NCBI RefSeq assembly: GCF_026535915.1 | Contig: NZ_JAFNPF010000001.1 | Location: 186,001 to 250,000 of the forward strand | Length of the DNA: 64,000 bases | Direction of reading: 5' to 3' | DNA from: Snodgrassella sp945267035 | GTDB taxonomy: Bacteria > Pseudomonadota > Gammaproteobacteria > Burkholderiales > Neisseriaceae | In this document: one piece after another, positions 28,077 through 36,746 of the stretch | Layout of the letters: each line of letters begins with the position of its first letter | Numbering within the stretch: position 1 is the stretch's first letter | The notes under the pieces: generated by a model | Databases searched by the model: none | The model's input: only the letters and a program-made list of their open reading frames with translations | Told to the model about the DNA's origin: nothing | Position numbers and translations under genes: made by a program

Positions 28077-28475
28077 TTATAAATGGTTATAAACATTTTG
28101 GTCAACTGGCTCTAACCATTCACTTTGCCCTTTGGTGATGGCAACATGGCTAAACCAGCTGTCTTTAGTCGCTCCATGCCAGTGTTTTATGCCTGCATGA
28201 ATAACGACTACATCACCCGGATTAAGTAATTGAGCCGGCTGACCCGCTTGCTGATACCAGCCTTGACCGGCGGTAACAAGCAGTATTTGATAGCCATTTA
28301 AATGTTTGTGCCAGTGGTTATGACAACCTGGCTCGAACGTTACATTACTCACGTCCACATCAATATTGTCATCAATTGCAGCAAGATTGGCTAAATAACT
28401 TTGACCAACAAAATATTGTGCATAGTTACTGTTTATCTTGCCTTGTGGAAAAATTTGTTCAAAATCGATAGACAT
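28077..28475 (-). CDS. Cupin-domain protein
   Basis: A single-cupin protein of 132 residues. Motif 1 reads FEPGCHNHWHKHLNGYQIL, with histidines suited to bind a metal, and motif 2 reads NPGDVVVIHAGIKHWHGAT. The family often occurs next to CMD genes, as here. It is the first gene behind a clear MerR-type promoter (28504-28534) and carries an AGGAGC ribosome site. Metal and substrate are unknown. Confidence 0.85.
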   Translation of the reverse strand: MSIDFEQIFPQGKINSNYAQYFVGQSYLANLAAIDDNIDVDVSNVTFEPGCHNHWHKHLNGYQILLVTAGQGWYQQAGQPAQLLNPGDVVVIHAGIKHWHGATKDSWFSHVAITKGQSEWLEPVDQNVYNHL

Positions 28476-28503
28476 GGTTTTGCTCCTATTGTGGTTTGCT
28501 TTA

Positions 28504-28534
28504 AGTATAAAACTTAAAGTTCACTTTAACTCAA
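28504..28534 (-). promoter_or_regulatory. MerR-type promoter and operator of the cupin-CMD genes
   Basis: On the minus strand TTGAGT (-35) and TATACT (-10) are 19 bases apart, the overlong spacer typical of MerR-activated promoters. The spacer holds the perfect dyad TTAAAGT-N2-ACTTTAA (28514-28529). The -10 lies about 28 bases before the cupin ATG. The likely ligand-bound activator is the MerR protein encoded divergently at 28945. Confidence 0.8.
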
Positions 28535-28944
28535 GCATTAAATTGAACATATCAAATGAGGTCGTTGTGATATCTAAAGATAAAAAATGGAAATAGTTAG
28601 ATCAATGAATGAATTCAAGCCAAGTGGGTATTGATTAATGATAAACAATGTAGAGAAAGTAATGGAAAAAAAGCTTAAGAATCATTGGTACAAAATGATT
28701 TAGCTTTGAACTTGGGTAGAGTGGCTTTGAAATTGATAAATAACCAAATAGGCAATTTAGCTTTGTTTGATTGGGTATAAAAGCTCTCTAAGAATTGGAA
28801 AATGAATTATCTAAGTGAAAGACCAATTTACGTTGGATATAAACATTTGATATGAAGTGTTGAGAAATGATGTAATGTAAATGGATTTGAAGCATAAACG
28901 TAGTAATAAATATTATCAAAACTTATATTTGGTGTGCATATTGT
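28535..28944. other. Intergenic region between cupin and merR
   Basis: About 410 bases with no supportable gene. Together with the promoter before it, it forms the divergent control region; the merR promoter should lie at its right end, but I cannot assign it with confidence. Confidence 0.5.
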
Positions 28945-29385
28945 ATGAATAACTCGTCCACTAATTCTAACGTCTATAGCATTCGGGATTTTGCTGAACT
29001 GTTTAAGTTAACCACGGCAACAGTTCGCTATTATGAAAGTATGGGTTTAATTAAGCCTCAACGGCAGGCAAATCAGCGTCGTTATTATACGCAACACGAT
29101 GTAGACTGGATGCGCTTTGTGTTGCACTTAAAAAATACGGGTATGAGTATGGCGCAGCTACAGCAGTATGTACTATTACGAAGTCAGGGAGACGAGACCA
29201 TAGCTGCTCGGCTGGATTTGCTGTTGCAAACCCGAGCGGCATTTTTGCAGCAACAAGCTGAATTGGAACAACATGTACGTGTATTGAATGATAAAATTGA
29301 CTGGTATCAGCAGCATCAGCAAGGTTTGCTGGCTGCGGATGTGAGTTTTGCAGACTATGTTCAAGGTAAAAATCATCATCTATGA
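28945..29385 (+). CDS. MerR-family transcriptional regulator
   Basis: A 146-residue regulator: N-terminal winged HTH (YSIRDFAELFKLTTATVRYYESMGLIKPQRQANQRRYY), then the dimer coiled coil (LLLQTRAAFLQQQAELEQHVRVLNDKIDWYQQH). There is no metal-binding cysteine cluster, so it is not a mercury or copper sensor; organisation is that of small-molecule or redox MerR members. It is divergent from the cupin-CMD genes, whose promoter has the 19-bp spacer and dyad expected of a MerR target. Confidence 0.88.
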   Translation: MNNSSTNSNVYSIRDFAELFKLTTATVRYYESMGLIKPQRQANQRRYYTQHDVDWMRFVLHLKNTGMSMAQLQQYVLLRSQGDETIAARLDLLLQTRAAFLQQQAELEQHVRVLNDKIDWYQQHQQGLLAADVSFADYVQGKNHHL

Positions 29386-29447
29386 ATGATCTTTTAACTG
29401 TATGAACATGTCGCTTAGTTGTTCAATTGCTATGGAAGGTTTGCTGA

Positions 29448-30356
29448 TCATTCTGGCTGTGATTTTTTTCTGATCTTTATTTTATTTTCTGACAGTACTA
29501 CACCTGTAAGGGTGAATAAAGTGCCAACAACAGCAATCCAAGTAAGAGATTCATTGAGAATGATGACAGCTGCAATAATAGTAAATATGGGAATTAAGTA
29601 GATGTAAATACTGATTTTAACTGCCCCCAGTAGTTTTACAGCATAGTTCCACGAAGCAAAACAAAGAGCAGATGCACCAACACCAAGAAAAATTAGATTG
29701 AAAAGATTATCGGCTTTACTGAATCGAGATAGCTGCCACTCAAAATTAAGCAAATAAAGCATAGGTAGCATAAAGACTAGCCCATAGAAGAAAAAACGTC
29801 TGGTCAATGATATAATTGGGTAGCCATAATTACTGCTCTTTTTGGTCAGAATGGAATAGCACGACCAAAATAAACAGGCACAGAGCGCAAGAATATCTCC
29901 CAAGGGATTTAAAGCAAGGACAAATTTTCCGTTGAAACTTATCAGAGCAATGCCGATAATGGCAAACAGGCAGCCAAAATAAAATGGTTTGCTCGGTTTT
30001 TCGGCATTTAAAAAATAGATAGCTAATACACCGGTTAGAACCGGACAAAGGCTGGCGATCACGCCGACATTGGATGCAGTCGTATAAGTTAGTGCGGTAT
30101 TTTCACACAAAAAATAACAGGTAATGCCACTAAATCCTGCACCGATAAAAATGGATTCGCGTTTTATGCCTTGCCACGGAAAACGGCGTGGGCAGATCAG
30201 CCATAGAGTAATATAGCCCAATAAAAAGCGTAAAAACAGAATTTCGATTGGTTGAAAATCTATTAATAATAGTTTGGTGGAGATAAATGTTGTAGCCCAG
30301 ATCACAATAGTAATCAGTGCAATTAAATGCCCCTGTAATTGTTTGGAAAATAGCAT
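29448..30356 (-). CDS. EamA-family (DMT) transporter
   Basis: A 302-residue inner-membrane protein with about ten helices in two EamA repeats (opening LIALITIVIWATTFISTKLLL; second repeat from DILALCACLFWSCYSILTKKSS). The family exports amino acids, their derivatives or other metabolites; the substrate here is unknown. The gene is convergent with merR and divergent from the hydrolase gene. Confidence 0.88.
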   Translation of the reverse strand: MLFSKQLQGHLIALITIVIWATTFISTKLLLIDFQPIEILFLRFLLGYITLWLICPRRFPWQGIKRESIFIGAGFSGITCYFLCENTALTYTTASNVGVIASLCPVLTGVLAIYFLNAEKPSKPFYFGCLFAIIGIALISFNGKFVLALNPLGDILALCACLFWSCYSILTKKSSNYGYPIISLTRRFFFYGLVFMLPMLYLLNFEWQLSRFSKADNLFNLIFLGVGASALCFASWNYAVKLLGAVKISIYIYLIPIFTIIAAVIILNESLTWIAVVGTLFTLTGVVLSENKIKIRKKSQPE

Positions 30357-30469
30357 GAATTTTCTCGATTTATCTGCTGTGAAGTGATAGATGGAATAAT
30401 AAAATTATATTTATTAGGTTAAGGTAGAGTAGAGTATAAATGATTTAAATTACGCATAAAAAGGGATCT

Positions 30470-31219
30470 ATGATGGATGGTTTTACATTGGCAGTAGCCC
30501 AGTTTCGTCCAGTAGCGGGAGATATTGGTTGGAATACGCGCAGGCATGTGCGTTTAATTAAACGGGCAATTGAGGCGAATGCAAAAATGATTATTTTTCC
30601 AGAATTGTCGTTAACAGGGTATGAACTTGAACTGGCCGAAAAACTGGCGTTTTCAGCTGATGATGTCAGACTGAACATTTTTCGTGAATTAGCTGACCAA
30701 TTTGGCATCACCATCATTGTCGGTGCACCGGTATGGCAACAGAGCGGTAAAGTTGGGATTGGTTTGCTGATATTCCGCCCTAATTGCGCCACATCAACTT
30801 ATTGTAAGATGCATTTACATGCTGGAGAAAATGAAATATTTGCACAGGGTGAAGAAGAGTTGGTTTTTGATTGTGGCGGCGAATCAATAGGATTGGCAAT
30901 CTGTGCGGATACAGCTAATTCTGTTCATGCGGCAAATATAGCCGGTAAAGGGGCAACAATATATTTGTGCTCGATGCTGATTACCGCTAATGGTTATGCT
31001 GAAGATACCCGGATACTGAGTGAATATGCGCGCCAATACAAAATGCTGGTGGCGATGGCAAATTATTATGGTGAAACAGGTGGATGGTCTGCAATTGGCC
31101 AGAGTGGAATATGGAATGGCACTGGCGCATTAATTGGACAAGCTGGGATAGAAACAGAAGGTCTGGTTGTGGGCGTGAAAAAAAATGGGGTATGGAATGC
31201 GGAAACGATAGATTGTTGA
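30470..31219 (+). CDS. Carbon-nitrogen hydrolase (nitrilase superfamily)
   Basis: A 249-residue amidase-type enzyme with the full Glu-Lys-Cys triad: E45 in FPELSLTGYE, K113 in YCKMHLH, and C145 in GLAICADTAN. The family cleaves nitriles, amides or carbamoyl groups; the class of this member cannot be set by eye. A start at the second Met is equally possible. The gene stands alone before the decayed region. Confidence 0.85.
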   Translation: MMDGFTLAVAQFRPVAGDIGWNTRRHVRLIKRAIEANAKMIIFPELSLTGYELELAEKLAFSADDVRLNIFRELADQFGITIIVGAPVWQQSGKVGIGLLIFRPNCATSTYCKMHLHAGENEIFAQGEEELVFDCGGESIGLAICADTANSVHAANIAGKGATIYLCSMLITANGYAEDTRILSEYARQYKMLVAMANYYGETGGWSAIGQSGIWNGTGALIGQAGIETEGLVVGVKKNGVWNAETIDC

Positions 31220-31437
31220 TGAATAATATTCGTTTTATCGTTTGGCGAACTTAGTTTAGCAAAATATTCTCTTAGTGATTGAGAATGTTTTTGACGAACA
31301 GCAGAAATATTGTGCTTTGTTGGTTGGGGAAGATATTGATCAGGTACCATCAATGATGGTGTTTGCAGCAAGAGGTCTAAGTTTAAAATGGGTTATAACC
31401 TCTCGACTATAAAAAATAGCCAAGCAATGACTAATTT

Positions 31438-31742
31438 TGACCCTTTCCTAAATTTTGTGTAACTGCCAGTTAAAAGTGACAATTGATTCTGTCATCAAAT
31501 CCGACAATAAATCGATTCCTCGCACTTTTTCAGTTTCAAATAGACATTGTCCATATTGCGGATACTGGTTTTATCGCTAAATGAATGACCTTCTAACCGA
31601 ATCATCTGTCAGGGAAAACCTGCGGTTCTTGATAGCATAACGAATCACACTATTTAAAGACTCTATTGCATTAGTGGTACAAATTGCTGTGTGAATGTTA
31701 TTGGGATAAGCAAACAAGATGCTCACATCTTCCCAATACATA
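31438..31742 (-). pseudogene. IS256-family transposase C-terminal remnant with one IS end
   Basis: The minus strand encodes WEDVSILFAYPNNIHTAI, then TTNAIESLNSVIRYAIKNRR and TDDSVRR, the hallmark C-terminal block of IS256/Mutator transposases. After a stop and frame change come WTMSI and RNRFIVGFDDRI, matching the usual final segment. Past it, GGCAGTTACACAAAATTT resembles an IS256-type end at about 31440-31465. Stops, frameshifts and the missing N-terminus make it a dead fragment; no second end was found. Confidence 0.8.
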
Positions 31743-31798
31743 AGCCATATTGGCTAAAAACGGGTACTTAAAATAATAAATTAATTATTTTTATTAGA

Positions 31799-32170
31799 TT
31801 GCCCTTATGTATCTTCAATCTCTTTTACAGCTTCTTCCAAAGAGTCAGGTCACAAATAAAGTTCTTGTAGACCATATTCGTCTAAAACAGATGAAATGGC
31901 ATATGTACAATATTGGAAATAAGGAGGAATTGCATAATCACCATTAATCATTTTTTTTGAATATTATGCGCGTGTTCTCTTGTTAAAGTGATTTCGCGTT
32001 AAGGAAGCTTAATTAATATCTTGTGCATGATATTTTACAAACTCTGCTATTGAAAAAGGGATGTCCCCATTGCCATAAAAAGCTTCCGCTTGCACTTGAT
32101 ATTTCTGCATATAATCGCCATTGGTATTAAATAAGTTAAGGTATTTGCCTTTAATAAGGATTTATAGTGC
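31799..32170 (-). pseudogene. Decayed small genes of unknown family
   Basis: Two protein-like stretches are visible on the minus strand: one ending AEAFYGNGDIPFSIAEFVKY then HAQDIN and a stop, the other beginning MINGDYAIPPYFQYC, continuing TYAISSVLDEYGLQELYL and broken by stops. I do not recognise the family. The setting among transposase and ggt remnants indicates decayed accessory genes, perhaps small immunity-type proteins. Confidence 0.35.
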
Positions 32171-32289
32171 AGAATGAGTTTCATATCCTAAAATGTCATT
32201 TTTTTCACCAATAAAATGGCAATTTTTATTCCTATAATTTTATTATACCCAATTGGTCAAGATTTACATGCAATAATACAATCATCTTT

Positions 32290-32782
32290 TGGTCCGGCAT
32301 TATTGCTTAAGATAATGGAAATTTATTGCAAAATCGCGGTAGTTTTTCTGGTTAGATCCTAACCATATTAATTGTTAGAGCCAGATAAACGCACCTTTCA
32401 TGCGTTAAATCCAGCCATGCTTTTAAAAGATGATAAACCTTGTCTAGTTTATGGCTCCATGGGTGGAGAAGGTCAACCACAAACGCAAGCGGCAATTGTG
32501 ATTCGAATTGTTGATTATGGCATGACACCACAAGATGCCATTAATGCACCAAGAGGGTTACATCGCCGCACATGGGGTGCATCTTCCAATAATCTTAAAG
32601 TGGAAGGACGTATACCTAACGATGTAATTCATTCCCTCAAAATACGTTGACATGATGTGCGAATTGTTGATGATTATACTGATACCATGGATCATCTCGG
32701 TGCAATTCTTATCGATGCTTATCATCATCTATTTATAGGCGAAACCGACCAGAGCGGAGATGATTTAGCCGTTGCGTATTGA
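32290..32782 (+). pseudogene. ggt: Gamma-glutamyltransferase C-terminal remnant
   Basis: The plus strand encodes EPDKRTFHALNPAMLLKDD, then YGSMGGEGQPQTQAAIV, GMTPQDAINAPRGLHRRTWG and HDVRIVDDYTDTMDHLGAIL, the C-terminal small-subunit part of gamma-glutamyltransferase. An in-frame TGA at 32648-32650 interrupts it; the frame then continues to a normal stop at 32782. Upstream, GNLLQNRGSF is recognisable but shifted in frame, and the large subunit with the catalytic Thr is missing. Clearly a broken gene. Confidence 0.85.
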
Positions 32783-33281
32783 TACTATTTAGGTGATAAA
32801 TTAATAACTATAAAATGAAGTTTACCAGCACAGAAAATTCCTTTTGATCTATAACACTATCTAATGTTGTTAAGGTTTCCAGCGTTAAATGTTGGAAGAT
32901 ATTTAAATTTAAATGGGGGTTTGTGGCAAAGATACATGCAAGTTTTTCAATAAGATTAAGCTGATTGTTTGTTGATGCGTACAATTAATCCTTTGAGCTA
33001 ATAGATAAAAATTGTTAAAAAATTCCCAGAATTTTCGTCTTTAAAGCGGTCGTACAATATTGATGTACAGGCGTCCAAAGGTATCCAACAAAACTCTCTG
33101 GCTCCCCCATTTCACTGCCCGTGGTGCGTAGGGCGAATATTTGACTAGTTTTAACTTGAAATCAGATTACAGTTAAGAGGTTTTTAATTTGATACCAGTA
33201 TAGCTAAGTCATAATCTAGTTATTAATCAAATAGATTTCATATATAATAAACAAAATTTTTATATAGGTCTTGTTTTAAAA
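32783..33281. other. Intergenic region before the methyltransferase operon
   Basis: About 500 bases with no supportable gene. It must hold the promoter of the methyltransferase operon. Just before the ATG it is very AT-rich, and I cannot single out one promoter. Confidence 0.5.
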
Positions 33282-34538
33282 ATGATGTCAAGTACAAAAG
33301 TTAAAAAAAATATAATGTTAACTTATGTAGATCTTTTTGCTGGGGCTGGCGGGCTTTCGGAAGGTTTTATTAGAAATGGTTTTGAGCCAATTATTCATGT
33401 CGAAATGAATGTTGATGCTTGTTATACCTTAAAAACAAGATTAGCATATCATTATTTGAAAAATAATAATCAATTAGATATTTATGCCAGTTATTTAAAA
33501 GCTGAAATTTCTCGAGCAGATTTATATGAAAATTTACCGATAGATTTATTAGATTCAATTTTAAATTTAAAAATTGATGATGCTAACTTAAATTATATTT
33601 ATAAACAAATTGATAAAAATCTCAAATTACGCAAATTCAAGAAAGTTGACTTATTAATTGGGGGACCACCATGCCAAGCTTATTCCCTTATAGGTCGCCA
33701 TGGTATTGATTGGGATAACGATGAACGTGTGAAACTATACAAACTATATGGTAAAATTCTTGCGAAATATAAACCTAGTATGTTTGTATTTGAAAATGTG
33801 CCTGGAATTATTAGTGCAAATAAAGGTGAGTACTTTAATGATTTACGTAGTTATTATGATAAGTTAGGCTATAATGTAGATTATCAGATTTTAAAAGCAG
33901 AAGAGTTTGGTGTTTTACAATCAAGACGACGAGTTATTATCATTGGTAGTTTAAAATCAAAAAAACTAGTTTATCCAGACTTTCCAAAAATGATTGAAAA
34001 ATACACTACAGCTGATGTTTTTCATGATTTAGAAGTATTAAAACCAGGCGATTCTATTTCCAATGGTAAATATAAAAAATCTGCATCGGAGTATCAAAAA
34101 AAATATCATGTTAGAGAAAATTTTGATTTTTATACCCAACATATTACAAGACCCCACAACACAAATGATTTAGCTATTTATAAAATTGTTCAAGATAAAT
34201 GGAATAATGAAAAGCATCGGCTCAAATACAATGATTTGCCTAAAAAGTTGAGAACTCAAAATAATATATCTTCTTTTTTGGATAGATTCAAAGTCGTAGA
34301 CTTAAATGGACTTTCGCATACGTTAGTTGCTCATATTGCTAAGGATGGGCATTACTATATTCATCCAACACAAACCCGCTCTATTTCAGTTCGTGAAGCG
34401 GCAAGATTACAATCTTTTCCAGATAATTATTTTTTTGAAGGATCTAGAACCGCTGCATTTACTCAAATTGGTAATGCAGTGCCTCCGCTGATGTCACAGG
34501 TTTTAGCTAAAACTATCAAGGAAATTTTAATAAATTAA
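33282..34538 (+). CDS. C5-cytosine DNA methyltransferase
   Basis: Transfers a methyl group from SAM to C5 of cytosine in a specific DNA sequence. The family motifs appear in order: I VDLFAGAGGLSEGF (about 16-29), IV GGPPCQAYS with the catalytic Cys131, VI FVFENVPG, VIII LQSRRRVIIIG, and IX-X EAARLQSFPD...TQIGNAVPPL. The target-recognition region lies between VIII and IX (about residues 230-340); its specificity cannot be read. Start at the first of two Mets is uncertain; ATG 33315 (MLTYVDLFAGAGG) is an alternative. It is AT-rich unlike its neighbours and is followed after 21 bases by the GHKL gene. No restriction endonuclease is adjacent. Confidence 0.93.
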   Translation: MMSSTKVKKNIMLTYVDLFAGAGGLSEGFIRNGFEPIIHVEMNVDACYTLKTRLAYHYLKNNNQLDIYASYLKAEISRADLYENLPIDLLDSILNLKIDDANLNYIYKQIDKNLKLRKFKKVDLLIGGPPCQAYSLIGRHGIDWDNDERVKLYKLYGKILAKYKPSMFVFENVPGIISANKGEYFNDLRSYYDKLGYNVDYQILKAEEFGVLQSRRRVIIIGSLKSKKLVYPDFPKMIEKYTTADVFHDLEVLKPGDSISNGKYKKSASEYQKKYHVRENFDFYTQHITRPHNTNDLAIYKIVQDKWNNEKHRLKYNDLPKKLRTQNNISSFLDRFKVVDLNGLSHTLVAHIAKDGHYYIHPTQTRSISVREAARLQSFPDNYFFEGSRTAAFTQIGNAVPPLMSQVLAKTIKEILIN

Positions 34539-34559
34539 TCATAATTTTTGAGAGGTTTT

Positions 34560-36746
34560 ATGGATAGTATTACCGCAAAGATTCGCCCAGCAGGGCGCCA
34601 TGTGTTAACGATAGGTAGAGAGCTAATACAAGATTTGCACGCAGCTCTTATAGAGTTGGTAAAAAATTCTTATGATGCGAATGCATCAAAAGTAACATTA
34701 GAATTTTCTCAAGATGAATGTAACAATATCCAAACACTAAAAGTTTCGGACAATGGTCATGGGATGACTACTGATGTTGTTTTAAATCAATGGTTAGTGC
34801 CTTCAACTGATGACAAATTGAAAAGAAAATTAAGTCCATATGGTAAAAGGGTTATGCAAGGTCGCAAAGGAATTGGACGATATGCGGCCTCAATTTTAGG
34901 TGAAGATTTACTTTTAGAAACAACAGATACAAACGGAAATACAACAACAATTTATTTAGTATGGGCTGATTTTGAAAACTCGGAATATTTAGATCAAGTT
35001 GAAATTTTAGTTGAATTATCTAAAAACTCCTTACCTTCCGGTACTACTTTGACGATAAATAGTAAATTTTCTGAATCTGAATGGAATAAAAAACAGTTTA
35101 ATGAGTTGATGTTTCAACTAAAAAAACTCATACCGCCACAAGAATTACCAAACAAGCATTCTTCAGATGATAATTTTGAAATTGAATTAATCACTTTTAA
35201 TTTCTTAGGTCAAAATATTAATGAAATAATTGAGCCTTTTCCTCTTTTAGAATTATCAGATTATAGGATAAAAGGAAGCATAACAGATTCAGGTAAATGT
35301 GAATTATTATATACCTTTCAAAAATATAAAGGGCAGGAAGAGACAGTTCCAATTAATTTTTCGTTAGATAAACAGACATCATGTGGAAATTTATACTTTG
35401 ATATACGTGTGTTTGATCGTGGTTCTGACGATATTGATAATTTAATAAGAAAGGGATTAAAAGATGATCAAGGGAACTATGTAGGAAAAAACCAAGCCAA
35501 AAGTTTATTAAATGCAAATAATGGTATCGGGGTTTATCGAAATGGTTTTAGAATTCGTCCTCTTGGTGATCCAGGGTTTGATTGGTTAGAACTTGACAAA
35601 CGTCGCGTACAAAATCCTAGCTTAAGAATAGGTAGTGATCAAGTTATAGGGTTTGTTTTAATTGAATCAGAAGAAAGCTCGGATCTTATTGAGAAAACTG
35701 CTCGAGACGGATTGAAAAATAATCTTGCGTATGAAAATCTAATTAAAATTACACAAACAGTTATTGCTAAATTAGAAGAAAAAAGGAGCATATTCCGAAA
35801 TGCCTTATCGAATAAAAAAAGAGAGTCTATTGAGAAGGTTGTACAAGAAGTTTTTTCATTTGAAAATCTAAAAAGTGAAATTACACAACATTTAATCTCA
35901 ACACAAGCGCCACCTGAAGTTACAGCAAAAATCATCTCATATATTGATAAAGATGCAGAAAAAAGACAAGAAAAATTAGCATTTATTCAACAACAAATCG
36001 CAATATTCCAAGCTCAAGCTACATTAGGTAAACTTGTTCAATATGTTATTCATGAAGGACGTCATTATATCAGTTATATACGTAATTCAATTATTTTTTT
36101 AAATGATGATATTGATAAATTTTTAACCTCAGCGTCGACCGAACTAAATCTTAAAATTAAAGATGCATCTGGTAAAATTGATAAAAATGTGCTCAATTTG
36201 TCTAATTTATTAAAAAGGTTGGATCCTTTAGCAACAGGAAAAAGAGGAAGACCTATTGAGATTAATTTAGAGCAAGAACTTAGGAACGCTTACGAAAATG
36301 CTTATTCATTTACTTCATTAGAAGAATCTTATAGTAAAAACGATATTATTTTAAATATTACTGGTTTTAATAATAAAATAATTCAAGGTTATAAACAAGA
36401 TGTTATATCATTATTTGTTAACCTATTTTCAAATAGTTTGTATTGGATGATAAAAAATAATTCAGAGCCTAAACGAATTGTTGTTGACTGTATTATTGAA
36501 AACGAACAAATCCAGTTTATTGATTACAAAGATAGCGGACCGGGAATAAATCCGGAATTGATTGCCTCAGAAGCTATATTTGAGCCTGGCTTTACAACTA
36601 AAATAGATGGTATAGGGATAGGATTAACCATTGCAGGAGAAACAGCAAATCGTTTAGGTTTCGACTTATTGGTTTTAGAGTCCACAGATGGTGCGTATTT
36701 TCGATTGCTCAATAAACAGAATAAAGGATTGAAGAATGACGATTAA
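34560..36746 (+). CDS. Double-GHKL ATPase / histidine-kinase-like protein
   Basis: A 728-residue protein with two ATP-binding GHKL modules. The N-terminal one is of MutL/MORC/Hsp90 type: ALIELVKNSYDA (N box, Glu32 and Asn36), SDNGHGM (about 63-69), and QGRKGIGRYAAS (about 100-111). A transducer-like part (NNGIGVYRNGFRIRPLGDPG, TARDGLKNN) follows, then a coiled coil. Near residue 498, TLGKLVQYVIHEGRHYISYI looks like a kinase dimerisation helix with a candidate phospho-His. The C-terminus is a kinase-type ATPase: NLFSNSLYW, YKDSGPGI, IFEPGFTTK, GIGIGLTIAGE. Start at ATG 34560, with GAGAGG upstream (an in-frame TTG lies at 34548). It overlaps the receiver gene by 11 bases. Probably the sensor or motor of the three-gene system. 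Confidence 0.85.
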   Translation: MDSITAKIRPAGRHVLTIGRELIQDLHAALIELVKNSYDANASKVTLEFSQDECNNIQTLKVSDNGHGMTTDVVLNQWLVPSTDDKLKRKLSPYGKRVMQGRKGIGRYAASILGEDLLLETTDTNGNTTTIYLVWADFENSEYLDQVEILVELSKNSLPSGTTLTINSKFSESEWNKKQFNELMFQLKKLIPPQELPNKHSSDDNFEIELITFNFLGQNINEIIEPFPLLELSDYRIKGSITDSGKCELLYTFQKYKGQEETVPINFSLDKQTSCGNLYFDIRVFDRGSDDIDNLIRKGLKDDQGNYVGKNQAKSLLNANNGIGVYRNGFRIRPLGDPGFDWLELDKRRVQNPSLRIGSDQVIGFVLIESEESSDLIEKTARDGLKNNLAYENLIKITQTVIAKLEEKRSIFRNALSNKKRESIEKVVQEVFSFENLKSEITQHLISTQAPPEVTAKIISYIDKDAEKRQEKLAFIQQQIAIFQAQATLGKLVQYVIHEGRHYISYIRNSIIFLNDDIDKFLTSASTELNLKIKDASGKIDKNVLNLSNLLKRLDPLATGKRGRPIEINLEQELRNAYENAYSFTSLEESYSKNDIILNITGFNNKIIQGYKQDVISLFVNLFSNSLYWMIKNNSEPKRIVVDCIIENEQIQFIDYKDSGPGINPELIASEAIFEPGFTTKIDGIGIGLTIAGETANRLGFDLLVLESTDGAYFRLLNKQNKGLKNDD

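Noticed and set aside
33282..34538. Classifying the methyltransferase as part of a plain type II restriction system
   Set aside because: No adjacent gene shows a restriction endonuclease or Vsr signature; the neighbours are GHKL and receiver proteins instead.
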